Assembly: GCF_014205255.1 (NCBI RefSeq)
Contig: NZ_JACHNE010000001.1
Location: 7,812,001 to 7,876,000, forward strand
Direction: 5' to 3'
Source of the DNA: Streptomyces caelestis
GTDB taxonomy: Bacteria > Actinomycetota > Actinomycetes > Streptomycetales > Streptomycetaceae
Length of the DNA stretch: 64,000 nt
This document shows positions 43,733-52,047 of this stretch, piece after piece (position 1 is the stretch's first letter; every line of letters starts with the position of its first letter). Below the pieces are notes generated by a model. It saw only the letters and a list, made by a program, of their open reading frames with translations. It ran no database searches and was not told the DNA's origin. The position numbers and the translations under genes were made by a program.

Positions 43733-44316
43733 GGGGCGGTTGATTCCGGCACCGGTGAGCGACGCTCGCGACACCGGCACCATGCCTTGGCCCGTGACTG
43801 GTCTGGATCTTGGGTGGCAGCAGCTGGTGCCGGCCATGGTCTTGCCGTGAGTCGAAGTCATGGAATGCACGATGCCGCCCGGCCTGCTCCCAGGCTCGGC
43901 CCAACCAGCCCCCAGCGCCCGCTTCCACGGTTGCGGGTCACTCCTCTCACGTTGGCAGCGCGGGCGCGGGGCGGCACCGAGGGTCAAGTCGGTCTCGTCT
44001 GGAGCCGTCCGCGTTGGCGGCCGGCCGACCTCGGTGTGCTGGTGGGCTTCGTCGATCAGCTCCTCGTCCGCGGTGCCGTGGACGACCGACGACGAAGTGG
44101 TCGCCCACCGGCGCCCCCCGAGAGTCAGGCACCCCAAGGTGATGGAGGAACCGTCGATGAGAGGTGGGCGGGTCAGGGCGCGGGTGTGATGGGGGCTCCC
44201 GCGTCGCAAGGAGCCTTCGCCAACACGGCCTGCCGCGGACCGAAGAATGATGGTCGGCCACTGGTGACAAACCAACGGACCGTGCCGCGTTCATCACAGG
44301 AGCGGGACTCTGCTGA
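43733..44316. other. Degenerate region without an intact gene
   Basis: About 580 bases between the LacI remnant and the MAB_1171c-like gene. Open frames exist on both strands, but none shows the codon bias of real genes here or a recognisable family. I could not find inverted terminal repeats. With the adjacent remnant this looks like gene decay at the join between the siderophore and phenazine regions. Confidence 0.5.
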
Positions 44317-45594
44317 TCAAGCCGCTGCGCCAGACCCGTGTGCCGCGCAGACTCGTTCCGGATCCCCGCCACCTTGTACTTCCCGCCTCATCTCGTCCGA
44401 TCTCCAGTACCAGCTGTTGGACGCGATCATCGACCTCAACTCGCACCAGATAGCCAGCAGTTCGGTGACCTCGCTGTCCAGGTCCGAATCGGCGGAACCT
44501 GTGGCTCGAGGCAGTCTCATGTCTGAGCAGGAGGGTTGCCCCCCTGGCAGGCGGTTCAGGGCCGTGCTGATGGCCACAGCGGCAGTGACCGACCGGATGG
44601 CGCCCTCGCTCAAGCCGGACTTGCGGGCAAACGCCTCCGCCCGGACGACCGAGGTGCAGTCGGCATATGGAAGCAGGGCGAGTTGCCCGTCCCTGATCTC
44701 GATCACGCGTCGGTAGAGCCGGTACTCCAGCTCCCTGACTGTTGCGAAGTCGTAGATCCTGCGACCGGGCGGGGAGAGCGCGATTTCCGGAATGGCCTGA
44801 TGCATCGTCGCCCATAGGGAGTGGAGGCGGTGATAGGCAAGGAACCTCACGCACCAGTCGTACGCGGGCTGAAGGCGAGGCGCCCAGCCGGGAAAAGTGA
44901 AACCCACGATGGTGAGGAACGCTCCGGTGTTCCCGAAAAGCCACGACAACTCGTTGCGGTGCGGTAAATCGACCCCGAACAGCGATCCAAACAGGTTTCC
45001 CAACCTGATCGCACTGTATCCGAGTGTCAGACAGGCGCCCACCGCGAGGAATTGGAGGCCGGCCCTGAGGTGCGGGTTCCCCGTCTCCTTGGCGCTCTTC
45101 CACGACGTACGGGCGATGATGACCTCGCCACTCGTGTATACGCCGATGTAAATCAGGAGGTAGGTGAAGTAATAGGCGGAGTGCCCCTCGTAGACGCTGA
45201 AGTCCTCGGGGTGCCGGACCAAGGGTTCGAGGTTGACGAAGAGAATCGTCGTCGCGGCCAGAGTGAGACCGCACAGGACGATCCGGGTCCGGGCCTTCCT
45301 GCGGGCGATGGCCGGAGGGTGGTTCCAGTACTGGAGGGTGATCTGCTGGCCGAAGACGAGGCAGATGACGCCGCTCGAGGCCAGCAGGGCGGTGATGTTG
45401 GGAACGCCGATCAAGGAGTCCAGGCGTATCCAGACCGCGGGAACCAGAAGCGTGAAGCTGATCCCGGACAGGCCGAACGTGACGCACAGGTAGCGGAGCG
45501 CCGGATCGTCCCTGTTGCGGCGGTAGGAATTCAGCATGTAGCAGAAGCCGATCCATGCCGCCACGCTGCAGAACACGTGCAGGAACGTGATCAC
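44317..45594 (-). CDS. MAB_1171c-family putative membrane transporter
   Basis: A 425-residue protein with about seven hydrophobic segments in the first 240 residues (for example FLHVFCSVAAWIGFCYML and ALLASSGVICLVFGQQITL), then a cytoplasmic domain of about 180 residues (RIYDFATVRELEYRLYRRVI). It matches the actinobacterial family that sits in a fixed cassette with an XRE regulator and an ImmA/IrrE-like peptidase. No transport function is proven. GTG 45594 overlaps the peptidase stop by four bases. It contains a TTA codon (codon 210) and is less biased in codon use than its neighbours. Confidence 0.8.
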   Translation of the reverse strand: MITFLHVFCSVAAWIGFCYMLNSYRRNRDDPALRYLCVTFGLSGISFTLLVPAVWIRLDSLIGVPNITALLASSGVICLVFGQQITLQYWNHPPAIARRKARTRIVLCGLTLAATTILFVNLEPLVRHPEDFSVYEGHSAYYFTYLLIYIGVYTSGEVIIARTSWKSAKETGNPHLRAGLQFLAVGACLTLGYSAIRLGNLFGSLFGVDLPHRNELSWLFGNTGAFLTIVGFTFPGWAPRLQPAYDWCVRFLAYHRLHSLWATMHQAIPEIALSPPGRRIYDFATVRELEYRLYRRVIEIRDGQLALLPYADCTSVVRAEAFARKSGLSEGAIRSVTAAVAISTALNRLPGGQPSCSDMRLPRATGSADSDLDSEVTELLAIWCELRSMIASNSWYWRSDEMRREVQGGGDPERVCAAHGSGAAA

Positions 45595-46103
45595 GGCGCG
45601 GTCCGCCGGTTCCGGAGTAGAGTCCTCTCGATGCGCCTGATCATGTGCACGGGGGTCTTGGTTCTGCTCGCTTCGCCCCGTCGGCGTTTCATCCGGTACA
45701 TGAGGAGTGAAGCGATGATTTCGGCTTCCTGCTCCTCCACCGCGTCATAACGGGACCGGTGCAGTACACGGAGAATCATCTCCGGCGCGAGATTCGGCAT
45801 CAACCGGGAGGTCAAGTCGGAGATGTCGTTGTCGCACCGGTGGTCGCACAGGATGTGTCCCAGTTCATGTGCGATGACATGGTCCTTGTGTAATTGACTC
45901 GCCCGGCTGTCGTGGAAAATGTAGTCGATCCTCCCTGTCGACAGCCATAAACCGCTGGGGGAGCCCGCGGGAAGGGACATCTCCTGTAATAAGATCGGGC
46001 GACCGGTTTGCTCGCTGACTTTTCTGCAGAGATCTGCGATGGGGAGTGGCTCGGATGTGTCGATACTACGAACTATCTTCTCGCAACGTCGACGCAGGTT
46101 CAT
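45591..46103 (-). CDS. ImmA/IrrE-family zinc metallopeptidase
   Basis: A 170-residue protein with the zinc motif HVIAHELGHILCDH (HExxH) and a downstream Glu-containing helix EEQEAEIIASLLMY. ImmA-type peptidases cleave a cognate XRE repressor to relieve repression. ATG 46103 follows the XRE stop directly (TGAATG) and its own stop overlaps the membrane-protein start, so the three genes form one operon. It carries three TTA codons, 38 and 39 in tandem and 71, which is exceptional for this genome and implies bldA-dependent translation or recent transfer. Confidence 0.88.
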   Translation of the reverse strand: MNLRRRCEKIVRSIDTSEPLPIADLCRKVSEQTGRPILLQEMSLPAGSPSGLWLSTGRIDYIFHDSRASQLHKDHVIAHELGHILCDHRCDNDISDLTSRLMPNLAPEMILRVLHRSRYDAVEEQEAEIIASLLMYRMKRRRGEASRTKTPVHMIRRIERTLLRNRRTAP

Positions 46104-46580
46104 TCAAGCTCTTCCGTGGGGGGGTTTAGGCAAACTTTTGGTGCTGTTGCCGTCGCTGGTGTCCTTGGGAAGGCCCTCGAGGTCCCTGATCCGCTCGATG
46201 ATGTCACTGATCGACTGAAGGCTCTCGGGTGACAGGCCGGCCGCGCGCAGCGCGATCCGCTGGACGCCGACATCGCGGAGGGAAACGAGGAATTCAAGCT
46301 CGGCGTCGACCTCTTCGGCTACTCGGTCATCGAAGAAGTACGCCGGTGGCACGCCGAAGAACTTGGCCAAGGCGCCGATGTGACGCAGCGTCGGATTGTT
46401 CCGCTGTCCGTTCCGGAGCAGCCAGATGTAGCTGCTGGAGATCGATACGCCAGTGGCCGAGATGACACGGGCGACCTCGTCCGTGCTGTACGGCCCGCGC
46501 CCGGCTGGTGCGACCGTGTGGAACAGGTGGTTCAGCCGGTCGGCGAAGGTGGGAGCGGTGTCGGGAGCCGTGTCAGTCAT
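46104..46580 (-). CDS. XRE-family helix-turn-helix regulator
   Basis: A 158-residue regulator. The N-terminal helix-turn-helix is seen in YSTDEVARVISATGVSISSS and YIWLLRNGQRNNPTLRHIGA, followed by FFGVPPAYFFDD, typical of XRE proteins paired with ImmA peptidases. The C-terminal half is helical with the ISDIIERIRDLEGLP segment. ATG 46580 has GAGAGGGG upstream. It is divergent from the phenazine operon across 365 bases. It likely represses its own cassette and possibly phz (inference). Confidence 0.85.
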   Translation of the reverse strand: MTDTAPDTAPTFADRLNHLFHTVAPAGRGPYSTDEVARVISATGVSISSSYIWLLRNGQRNNPTLRHIGALAKFFGVPPAYFFDDRVAEEVDAELEFLVSLRDVGVQRIALRAAGLSPESLQSISDIIERIRDLEGLPKDTSDGNSTKSLPKPPHGRA

Positions 46581-46641
46581 GGCTGCCCCTCTCTTCTTTT
46601 GGTCCTCGGCCCTTCCCCCGCAATGGCTGCCAGCATAGCTC

Positions 46642-46655
46642 TCCACTAGTGTGGA
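46642..46655. promoter_or_regulatory. Palindrome TCCACTAGTGTGGA, candidate XRE operator
   Basis: Five-base arms TCCAC and GTGGA around TAGT, 62 bases upstream of the XRE start and 29 bases before the phz promoter -35 element. The position suits autoregulation and possible control of phz, but only one copy is seen. Confidence 0.4.
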
Positions 46656-46683
46656 TACTCGATGTGATCGCCGTCCATGTCAG

Positions 46684-46713
46684 TTGACAACCACTCGACG
46701 GCTCTCCTAGCGT
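46684..46713 (+). promoter_or_regulatory. Predicted vegetative promoter of the phenazine operon
   Basis: A consensus -35 TTGACA (46684-46689) and a -10 TAGCGT (46708-46713) separated by 18 bases. The transcript would start near 46720, leaving a leader of about 225 bases before phzB. The leader has no obvious terminator or conserved riboswitch fold that I can see. Confidence 0.55.
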
Positions 46714-46945
46714 TCAACGGCAGCGAGTTGGACAGCTCCGTGGCCCTCGAGTCGTCGGGAGGGCCAGGCGTATCGGCCGGTCGGTCGAGGGGTGTGTGCC
46801 GCAGCGCAGCGGATCAGGAGCTGGGGCACAGCCACACAGGTGTGGTCATCGACGTTCCTCTTCCCTCGATCAGGCCGTCCGTCCTTCCCCGCTAGTGCAC
46901 GGCGCCACCCCGCATTCCTTTCCCCTCACTCGTTGGAGGACACGT

Positions 46946-47434
46946 ATGTCGGACGTCGCGCAGTCCCAGGGATTCACCGACCGGCAGGAACTCCGCCGGC
47001 TCAACCGGGCGACGGTCGAGCGGTACATGAACACCAAGGGCAAGGACCGGCTGGAGCGGCATCTGCTGTTCACGGAGGACGGCGTCGGCGGTCTGTGGAC
47101 CACCGACACCGGGTCGCCCATCGCCATCAAGGGCCGGGACAGGCTCGCTGAGCACGCCGTGTGGTCCCTGCGGTGCTTCCCCGACTGGGAGTGGTACAAC
47201 GTCCAGATCTTCGAGACCGACGACCCCAACCACCTGTGGGTGGAGTGCGACGGGCACGGCAAGATCCTTTTCGAGGGGTATCCCGAGGGCTACTACGAGA
47301 ACCACTTCCTGCACTCCTTCGAACTGGTGGACGGGAAGATCAGGCGGCAACGCGAGTTCATGAACCCGTTCGAGCAGCTGCGCGCACTTGGTATCCCCGT
47401 ACCGGAGATCAAACGCGCGGGCATCCCCACCTGA
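46946..47434 (+). CDS. phzB: PhzA/PhzB-type phenazine condensation protein
   Basis: A 162-residue SnoaL/NTF2-fold protein with the typical PhzA/B sequence: RRLNRATVERYMNTKGKDRL, LFTEDGVGGLWTTDTGSPIA, FPDWEWYNVQIFETDDPN and the C-terminal EFMNPFEQLRALGIPVPEIK. It promotes head-to-tail condensation of two aminoketone molecules to the tricyclic phenazine precursor. Only one copy is present, as usual outside Pseudomonas. ATG 46946 follows TTGGAGGA. It heads an operon running to the LuxR gene. Confidence 0.96.
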   Translation: MSDVAQSQGFTDRQELRRLNRATVERYMNTKGKDRLERHLLFTEDGVGGLWTTDTGSPIAIKGRDRLAEHAVWSLRCFPDWEWYNVQIFETDDPNHLWVECDGHGKILFEGYPEGYYENHFLHSFELVDGKIRRQREFMNPFEQLRALGIPVPEIKRAGIPT

Positions 47435-47463
47435 CCTCGTCCTGTCGCTGTCTGGAGACCCCT

Positions 47464-48636
47464 GTGCAGGAAGTCCTGAGTGACATCCGCGGCCTCGAGG
47501 CGTTACAGCAGCCCGAGTGGCCCGACCCTTTCGAAGCGGACCGCACACGGTCGGAACTGGCCGACCGCCCCCCACTCGTACGCCCCGCAGACCTCCTCAC
47601 CCTGCGCGCACTGCTCGCCCGGGTCGCCGCGGGCGAGGCCCTGGTGGTACAGGCCGGCGACTGCGCCGAAGATCCCGGCGAACGCACGCACGGCGACGTC
47701 GCGCGCAAGGCCGCCCTCCTGGAGGTGCTGGCCGGGACCCTGCGGATGAGCACGGCCAAGCCGGTCCTGCGGGCCGGGCGCATCGCGGGCCAGTTCGCGA
47801 AGCCCCGCTCCCGCCCCACCGAGACCCTGAACGGCGGGGAAGTCACCTCCTACCGCGGCCACTTGGTCAACGCCCCCGAACCCGATCCGGAAGCGCGGCG
47901 CCCCGACCCGCGCCGTCTCCTGGCCGGCTACCGGGCCGCCGAGGAGATCATGGGGCACCTCGGATGGCGGGGGCCCGCCGGGGACCCCCTCATCGTGCCA
48001 CCGGTCTGGACGAGTCACGAGGCACTCCTGCTCGACTACGAACTGCCCCTGCTCCGCGAGGACGGCGAGGGCCGCCTTTTCCTCGGCTCCACCCACTGGC
48101 CCTGGATCGGAGAACGCACCCGCCAGGTCGACGGCGCCCACGTCGCCCTGCTCTCGCGCGTGATCAACCCGGTGGCGTGCAAGGTCGGACCCCGCACCAC
48201 ACCGGACGAACTCGTCGCCCTGTGCCGACGACTCGATCCGCTGCGCGAACCGGGCCGACTCACCCTCATCGCACGCATGGGATCCGACCGGGTCGCCGCG
48301 TGCCTGCCTCCCCTGGTGTCAGCCGTGCGCGGCGAAGGACACCCCGTCATCTGGCTGACCGACCCCATGCACGGCAACACGGTCACGGCGCCGGGCGGGA
48401 CCAAGACCCGGCGCGTCACAGCGGTCTCGGAGGAAGTGGCGCGCTTCCAGGAGGTCGTCACCGCCATGGGAGGCACCTGCGGCGGCCTGCACCTGGAGAC
48501 CACCCCCGACGACGTCACCGAGTGCATCTCGACCGAGGCCGATCTTGACCGGGTCGGCGACAAGTACACGAGCCTGTGCGACCCGCGCCTCAACCCCCGT
48601 CAGGCCGTTTCGGTGCTGTCCGTCTGGAACTCCTGA
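47464..48636 (+). CDS. phzC: Class II DAHP synthase (phenazine-specific)
   Basis: A 390-residue plant-type 3-deoxy-7-phosphoheptulonate synthase, diverting erythrose-4-phosphate and PEP to the shikimate pathway for phenazine. Blocks: VVQAGDCAED, RAGRIAGQFAKPRS, LGSTHWPWIGERTRQ, NPVACKVGPRT and WLTDPMHGNT. PhzC proteins are shorter than housekeeping class II enzymes and lack their regulatory N-terminal extension. GTG 47464 follows GGAGA. Codon 14 (47503-47505) is TTA, the rare bldA codon, very near the start, so translation of the operon probably awaits the bldA tRNA. Confidence 0.95.
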   Translation: MQEVLSDIRGLEALQQPEWPDPFEADRTRSELADRPPLVRPADLLTLRALLARVAAGEALVVQAGDCAEDPGERTHGDVARKAALLEVLAGTLRMSTAKPVLRAGRIAGQFAKPRSRPTETLNGGEVTSYRGHLVNAPEPDPEARRPDPRRLLAGYRAAEEIMGHLGWRGPAGDPLIVPPVWTSHEALLLDYELPLLREDGEGRLFLGSTHWPWIGERTRQVDGAHVALLSRVINPVACKVGPRTTPDELVALCRRLDPLREPGRLTLIARMGSDRVAACLPPLVSAVRGEGHPVIWLTDPMHGNTVTAPGGTKTRRVTAVSEEVARFQEVVTAMGGTCGGLHLETTPDDVTECISTEADLDRVGDKYTSLCDPRLNPRQAVSVLSVWNS

Positions 48637-48658
48637 ACCCCGACGCGCGAGGAAGACC

Positions 48659-49282
48659 ATGCCTGGTATACCGCCGATCGAACCGTACTCCCTGCCCTCC
48701 GCCGCCGAGTTGCCCGTCAACCTGGTCGACTGGAAGGCCGACCCGGACCGCGCCGTGCTGCTCGTCCACGACATGCAGCGCTACTTCCTGGCCCCGCTGC
48801 CGGACAGCACCCGCGCACAGCTCGTCGACAACGCGGCGGCACTGCGCGACCAGTGCGCCGCAGCCGGTGTCCCCGTGGCCTACACGGCCCAGCCCGGCGG
48901 CATGACCGAGCAACAGCGCGGTCTGCTGAAGGACTTCTGGGGCCAGGGCATGCGCCCGGAGCCGGCCGACCGCGAGATCGTCGCCGAACTCGCGCCCGCG
49001 GCGGGGGACTGGCTCCTGACCAAGTGGCGCTACAGCGCGTTCTTCGACTCACCGCTGCTCGACCTCCTCCGCGACAGCGGCCGGGACCAGCTGATCCTGT
49101 GCGGGGTCTACGCGCACGTCGGCGTCCTGGCGACCGCCGTCGAGGCGTTCTCCCACGACATCCAGCCCTTCCTGGTCGGTGACGCGGTCGCCGACTTCTC
49201 CGCACGGCACCACCGCATGGCGCTCGGCTACGCCGCAGAACGCTGCGGAAAGATCGTCACGGCGAAGGAGATCTTCGAGTGA
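48659..49282 (+). CDS. phzD: Phenazine isochorismatase (2-amino-2-desoxyisochorismate hydrolase)
   Basis: A 207-residue isochorismatase-fold enzyme converting 2-amino-2-desoxyisochorismate (ADIC) to trans-2,3-dihydro-3-hydroxyanthranilate. The catalytic residues fall at the standard positions: Asp38 in LVHDMQRYF and Lys122 in TKWRYSAF; GVYAHVGVLATA is the conserved third element. GAGGAAG precedes ATG 48659. Its stop overlaps the GTG of phzE. Confidence 0.96.
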   Translation: MPGIPPIEPYSLPSAAELPVNLVDWKADPDRAVLLVHDMQRYFLAPLPDSTRAQLVDNAAALRDQCAAAGVPVAYTAQPGGMTEQQRGLLKDFWGQGMRPEPADREIVAELAPAAGDWLLTKWRYSAFFDSPLLDLLRDSGRDQLILCGVYAHVGVLATAVEAFSHDIQPFLVGDAVADFSARHHRMALGYAAERCGKIVTAKEIFE

Positions 49283-51156
49283 GCACCGACCTGCTCGACG
49301 ACATCCTGACGAACCGGGCGGGCGCCTACGCGCTGCTGCACCGCCCGGAGGCCGCGGGCCCGGACACACTCGACGTGCTCGTCGGCGAGGTGACGACACC
49401 CGCCGCACTGGCCGACCTCCCCCTCGCGGAGACCGGTGACCCAGCTCCCGGCGGCCCGCGTCACGAGGTGCTCGCCGTGATCCCCTACCGGCAGATCACC
49501 GAACGCGGCTACCCCGCCCCCGACGACGGGTCCCCGCTGATCGCCCTCAGCGTCACCGAGGCCCGGCAGCTCCCTCTCGTCACCGCGCTGGCCCGCCTCC
49601 CGAAGGTCCCCACCGCGCTGCGCGACGGCCACTTCGATCTGGACGACGAAACGTACGAAGGGATCGTCCGCACCATCGTCGACGAAGCCATCGGCACCGG
49701 GAAAGGCGCGAACTTCGTCATCAAGCGTTCCTTCGTCGCGGACATCACCGGCTACGGACCGCACAGCGCGCTCTCCTTCTTCCGCCGTCTGCTGCAGCAC
49801 GAGACGGGCGCGTACTGGACCTTCCTCATCCACACGGGAGAGTGGACCTTCGTCGGCGCCTCGCCCGAACGCCACATCAGCGTGGACGCCGGCCGAGCTG
49901 TGATGAACCCGATCAGCGGCACGTACCGCTATCCGGCCGCCGGCCCGGCCCTGCCCGAGGTCCTGGCCTTCCTCGCCGACCGCAAGGAGACCGACGAGCT
50001 GTACATGGTCGTCGACGAGGAACTCAAGATGATGGCCCGGATCTGCCCGGAGGGCGGCCGGGTGACCGGCCCGCACCTCAAGGAGATGGCCAGTCTCGCC
50101 CACACCGAGTACTTCATCGAGGGCCGTACCGACCTGGACGTGCGCGACATCCTGCGCGAGACCCTGTTCGCTCCGACGGTGACCGGATCACCGCTGGAAA
50201 GCGCCTGCCGCGTCATCACCGACCACGAGCCGCAGGGACGGGGCTACTACAGCGGGGTCGCCGCGCTGATCGGCCGGGACGCCCAGGGCCGCCGAGCCCT
50301 CGACTCCGCCATCCTCATCCGTACGGCGGACATCGACCGTTCGGGCCGGGTGCGCATCGGGGTCGGCGGCACTCTGGTGCGCCATTCCCGACCGGCCGAG
50401 GAAGCAGCCGAGACACGGGCCAAGGCGGCCGGGCTGGTGGCCGCGCTGGAGGCGGGCGGCCCGCAGGGCTTCGCCGCCCACCCCCGCGTCCGCGCCGAGC
50501 TGGCGCGGCGCAACGACGCCATCTCCGACTTCTGGCTGCGCGACGCGGCCCACCGCGCCGCACCGCACCGGGACCTCGTCGGCCGCCGCGCACTGGTGGT
50601 CGACGCCGAGGACACCTTCACCGCGATGATCGGCCACCAGCTGCGCGCCCTCGGACTGGAGGTGTCCGTACGCCGCTTCGACGAGGAGTACGCCCTCGAC
50701 GGCCACGACCTGGTGGTCATGGGACCGGGACCGGGGGATCCGACCGAGACCTCCGACCCCAAGGTGGCCCATCTGCACGCCGCGGTGCGCACGCTGCTCA
50801 CCGCCGACCAGCCGTTCCTGGCGGTCTGCCTGAGCCATCAGGTGCTCAGCATGGCCCTGGGCTTCGAACTGGCCCGGCTCGCCGTCCCCAGGCAGGGACT
50901 GCAGAAGACCATCGACCTGTTCGGAGCGCGCGAGGACGTCGCCTTCTACAACACCTTCACCGCCCGCAGCGCCGAGGACAAGCGCGAGGTCGAGGGTGTC
51001 GGAGTGGTGGAGGTCAGCCGCGACCGACAGACCGGAGACGTGTACGCCCTGCGCGGGCCGCGGTTCGCGTCCCTGCAGTTCCACGCCGAGTCTGTGCTCA
51101 CACTCGACGGACCGCGCATCCTGGCCGACGTCCTGCGGGACGTGCTCAACCGATGA
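49279..51156 (+). CDS. phzE: ADIC synthase, anthranilate synthase-like fusion
   Basis: A 625-residue fusion. The N-terminal chorismate-binding domain (about 1-410) includes EYFIEGRTDLDVRDI and the conserved ITDHEPQGRGYYSG and IRTADIDRSGRVRIGVGGTL. The C-terminal class I glutamine amidotransferase (about 430-620) has the nucleophile Cys517 in AVCLSHQ and His602/Glu604 in QFHAES. It converts chorismate and glutamine to 2-amino-2-desoxyisochorismate. GTG 49279 overlaps the phzD stop (GTGA). Confidence 0.96.
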   Translation: MSTDLLDDILTNRAGAYALLHRPEAAGPDTLDVLVGEVTTPAALADLPLAETGDPAPGGPRHEVLAVIPYRQITERGYPAPDDGSPLIALSVTEARQLPLVTALARLPKVPTALRDGHFDLDDETYEGIVRTIVDEAIGTGKGANFVIKRSFVADITGYGPHSALSFFRRLLQHETGAYWTFLIHTGEWTFVGASPERHISVDAGRAVMNPISGTYRYPAAGPALPEVLAFLADRKETDELYMVVDEELKMMARICPEGGRVTGPHLKEMASLAHTEYFIEGRTDLDVRDILRETLFAPTVTGSPLESACRVITDHEPQGRGYYSGVAALIGRDAQGRRALDSAILIRTADIDRSGRVRIGVGGTLVRHSRPAEEAAETRAKAAGLVAALEAGGPQGFAAHPRVRAELARRNDAISDFWLRDAAHRAAPHRDLVGRRALVVDAEDTFTAMIGHQLRALGLEVSVRRFDEEYALDGHDLVVMGPGPGDPTETSDPKVAHLHAAVRTLLTADQPFLAVCLSHQVLSMALGFELARLAVPRQGLQKTIDLFGAREDVAFYNTFTARSAEDKREVEGVGVVEVSRDRQTGDVYALRGPRFASLQFHAESVLTLDGPRILADVLRDVLNR

Positions 51157-51176
51157 GCGCACAGCGGGAGGACACC

Positions 51177-52016
51177 ATGCACCACCCCTACGTCGTGGTC
51201 GACGCCTTCGCCGCCGAGGCGCTGAAGGGCAACCCGGTGGCCGTCTACCTCGAAGCCAACACCCTGAAGCCCGACCAGATGCAGCGCATCGCGAAGGAGA
51301 TGAACCTCTCCGAGACCACATTCGTGCTGCGCCCGGAGAGGGGCGGAGACGCCCACGTCCGGATCTTCACACCGGTCAACGAACTCCCCTTCGCCGGACA
51401 CCCGTTGCTGGGCACCGCCATCGCCCTCGGCAACCGCGGCACCGCGCAGCGGCTCACACTGGAGACCGCCATGGGCCCCGTCCCCTTCGAACTGACCCGG
51501 AAGAACGGGGTGGTGACCGAAGCGTGGATGCGGCAGCCGGTGCCCGTCTGGGAGCGGTTCGAGGAGCGGGACGCGTTGCTCGCCGCCCTGGGCGTGCGGG
51601 AGACCGCCCTGCCCGTGGAGATCTACCGCAACGGACCCCGCCATGTGCTGGTCGCCCTGGGCAGCGTCGACGAGCTCTCCGCCCTCGACCCCGACCACCG
51701 TGCGCTCGCGGCGTTCACCGACATGGCCGTCAACTGCATCGCCGGCGACGGGACGCGATGGCGGAGCCGGATGTTCTCGCCCGCGTACGGCGTGGTCGAG
51801 GACGCCGCCACGGGCTCCGCGGCCGGTCCCATCGCGATCCACCTGGCCCGTCACGGCGTGGCCAAGTACGGACAGCGCATCCAGATCACGCAGGGCGTGG
51901 AGATGGGCAGGCCCTCGACGATGCACGCCTGCGCCGAAGGCGACGGTGACGACGTCACCGGCGTCGAGGCAGGCGGTGAGGGCGTCGTCGTGATCGAAGG
52001 AACCCTGCACCTGTGA
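51177..52016 (+). CDS. phzF: trans-2,3-dihydro-3-hydroxyanthranilate isomerase
   Basis: A 279-residue protein of the diaminopimelate-epimerase-like fold, the normal PhzF length. It isomerises the dihydro-hydroxyanthranilate to the reactive aminoketone. Motifs: VVDAFAAEALKGNPVAVYL, catalytic Glu46 in MNLSETTFV, FTPVNELPFAGHPLLGTA and VEDAATGSAAGPIA. ATG 51177 is preceded by GGGAGGA. ATG 51153, overlapping the phzE stop, would add eight residues and is less likely. Confidence 0.95.
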   Translation: MHHPYVVVDAFAAEALKGNPVAVYLEANTLKPDQMQRIAKEMNLSETTFVLRPERGGDAHVRIFTPVNELPFAGHPLLGTAIALGNRGTAQRLTLETAMGPVPFELTRKNGVVTEAWMRQPVPVWERFEERDALLAALGVRETALPVEIYRNGPRHVLVALGSVDELSALDPDHRALAAFTDMAVNCIAGDGTRWRSRMFSPAYGVVEDAATGSAAGPIAIHLARHGVAKYGQRIQITQGVEMGRPSTMHACAEGDGDDVTGVEAGGEGVVVIEGTLHL

Positions 52017-52047
52017 CCGGCCACGACAGCCGCACCCGGAGGCGTAC

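Noticed and set aside
43640..44275. Possible transposase or protein gene on the minus strand
   Set aside because: No recognisable motif, no terminal inverted repeats seen and codon use unlike genes; described as decayed DNA instead.
46677..46895. 72-codon frame upstream of phzB
   Set aside because: It starts before the predicted phz -35 element, has no ribosome-binding site and ordinary non-coding codon use.
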